DNA of 42,526 bases, from positions 1-42,526 of the forward strand of contig NZ_JAKZAI010000020.1 in the NCBI RefSeq assembly GCF_023156235.1. The letters are read 5' to 3'. How positions within the stretch are numbered: the stretch's first letter is position 1; each line of letters begins with the position of its first letter. Below the pieces are notes generated by a model. The model made no database searches, was not told the DNA's origin, and saw only the letters and a program-made list of their open reading frames with translations. Positions 41,702 through 42,526 of this stretch are shown here, piece by piece. The DNA comes from Marinobacter goseongensis. GTDB taxonomy: Bacteria; Pseudomonadota; Gammaproteobacteria; Pseudomonadales; Oleiphilaceae. A program made the translations under genes and the position numbers.

Positions 41702-42526
41702 ATGGTACCTGAAAAACTGACCTTCTCGCCACTCGTACGCCGCCAGATTGAAGCCGATTTCTCCGGTGGTCACATCACCTCCGATGCCGGACTGCTTTTG
41801 CTTCGGGAAGTCGACAATCAACACCAGCTCACTCAGCGCCTGGCTACGGTGCTGGACGATGCCCGTAATCCCGTGCTGGTTCGTCACAAGCTTCAAACCA
41901 TGGTCCGGCAGCGGGTCTTTGGCGTGGCTGCCGGGTACGAAGACCTCAACGATCACGAAACGTTACGCTGACCAGGCACTTCAGACCGCGACTGGCGAAG
42001 AGGCCATTCTGGCGGGCAAATCAACACTGTGCCGAATGGAGCAGCGCGTAGACCGGCAGGCCGTGGTCAAGGCCCACGAACTGCTGTGGCATCACTTCAT
42101 TGAACAGCACGAGACTCCACCCAAGGAAATTGTGCTGGACTTCGATGGCACTGATATTCCAGTGCATGGCGACCAGCCCGGCAAGTTCTTTAACGCCTAC
42201 TACGATCACCATTGTTTCTTCCCGCTGTACGTGTTCTGCGGCCGTCACCTGTTGGTGAGCTACCTGCGCACCAGCAATCGAAGCGACAGCCGCCACAGCT
42301 GGGCCATTCTGGCCCTGCTGGTGAAGTTCATCCGGCAGTACTGGCCGGATACCCGCATCGTGTTCCGGGGTGACAGCGGCTTCTATCGCCCCCGATTGCT
42401 GAGCTGGTGCGACCGGAATAACGTGGATTACCTTGTGGGCATCAGCAAAAACAGCCGGCTGCTCAAGGAGGTGGACGTACCCTCGATGCTGGTTCGCAGG
42501 GCTCACGGGGAGTTGGGAGAAAAAGT
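41702..42526 (+). pseudogene. IS1380-family transposase, frameshifted and partial
   Basis: The frame from ATG 41702 reads EADFSGGHITSDAGLLLLRE and reaches YEDLNDHETLR, typical of IS1380 N-termini, then stops at 41969-41971. A neighbouring frame from 41970 is open to the window end: DQALQTATGEEAIL, then the catalytic LDFDGTDIPVHG and FRGDSGFYRP Asp motifs. One base separates the two frames. Either the copy is dead, or the frameshift is an assembly artefact. The C-terminal Glu region lies outside the window. Confidence 0.82.

Larger units (their letters stand above)
41627..42526 (+). mobile_element. IS1380-family insertion sequence (runs off window)
   Basis: It begins at or just before 41634, where the porin reading is lost, and continues past the window end. 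The exact left end and target duplication cannot be fixed because the right end is not visible. Cargo is a single transposase gene. Confidence 0.75.

Overview
The window looks like a gammaproteobacterial chromosome, most likely Marinobacter or a close marine relative. That rests on protein flavour: glutathione-dependent formaldehyde genes, GlxA-type regulators, SCO/CtaG/CcdA/DsbA sets, a CadR-type metal island and a DUF3596-type integrase. No rRNA, tRNA or housekeeping marker is present to fix the genus. All names come from reading motifs in the translations; no database search was run.

Layout. 0-13.7 kb is metabolism and regulation. It holds an alpha/beta hydrolase divergent from a TetR regulator; a three-gene operon (CmcJ/NvfI-like oxygenase, aldehyde dehydrogenase, prolyl-hydroxylase-like oxygenase) divergent from a LysR gene; the formaldehyde operon frmA-fghA divergent from another LysR gene; two GlxA-type AraC regulators next to a small monooxygenase, an MBL-fold enzyme and an isochorismatase-type hydrolase. 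Relics of a tyrosine integrase, a phage/plasmid replication protein, an IS3 element and an IS21-like end lie between them.

13.8-30.1 kb is an accessory island. Its edges carry two inverted, diverged copies of one gene cassette: HNH nuclease, about 80-residue acidic protein, calcineurin-like phosphoesterase. The left copy keeps the phosphoesterase and has a decayed nuclease; the right copy keeps a secreted nuclease and has a decayed phosphoesterase. Inside are two more metallophosphoesterases, a MazE-tail/nucleotidyltransferase fusion, a frameshifted DEDD exonuclease, a three-gene operon of very large recombinase-type proteins (415, 785 and 1114 residues; one ParB-like, one a tyrosine recombinase whose nucleophile position reads Phe, one with a complete tyrosine-recombinase active site), and a separate integrase/excisionase/repressor module.

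30.6-40.5 kb is a metal/thiol stress island of two operons on the minus strand. They share paralogous CDF transporters, DsbA-like thioredoxins and SCO lipoproteins, plus DsbB, CcdA and DUF3703 in one and CtaG, a nonsense-broken arsenic/bile-acid-type permease, a CzcD-like CDF and signal peptidase II in the other. Both begin with a MerR-type promoter (dyad in a 19-bp spacer), but only one MerR gene is present, so it may control both. SCO proteins are lipoproteins and LspA processes lipoproteins; DsbA/DsbB/CcdA manage thiols. The likely role is export of a soft metal plus repair of respiratory copper sites and periplasmic thiols.

40.6-42.5 kb is decaying: a truncated frameshifted saccharopine-dehydrogenase-like gene fused to an IS3 end, and a porin cut by an IS1380-family element that runs off the window and is itself frameshifted.
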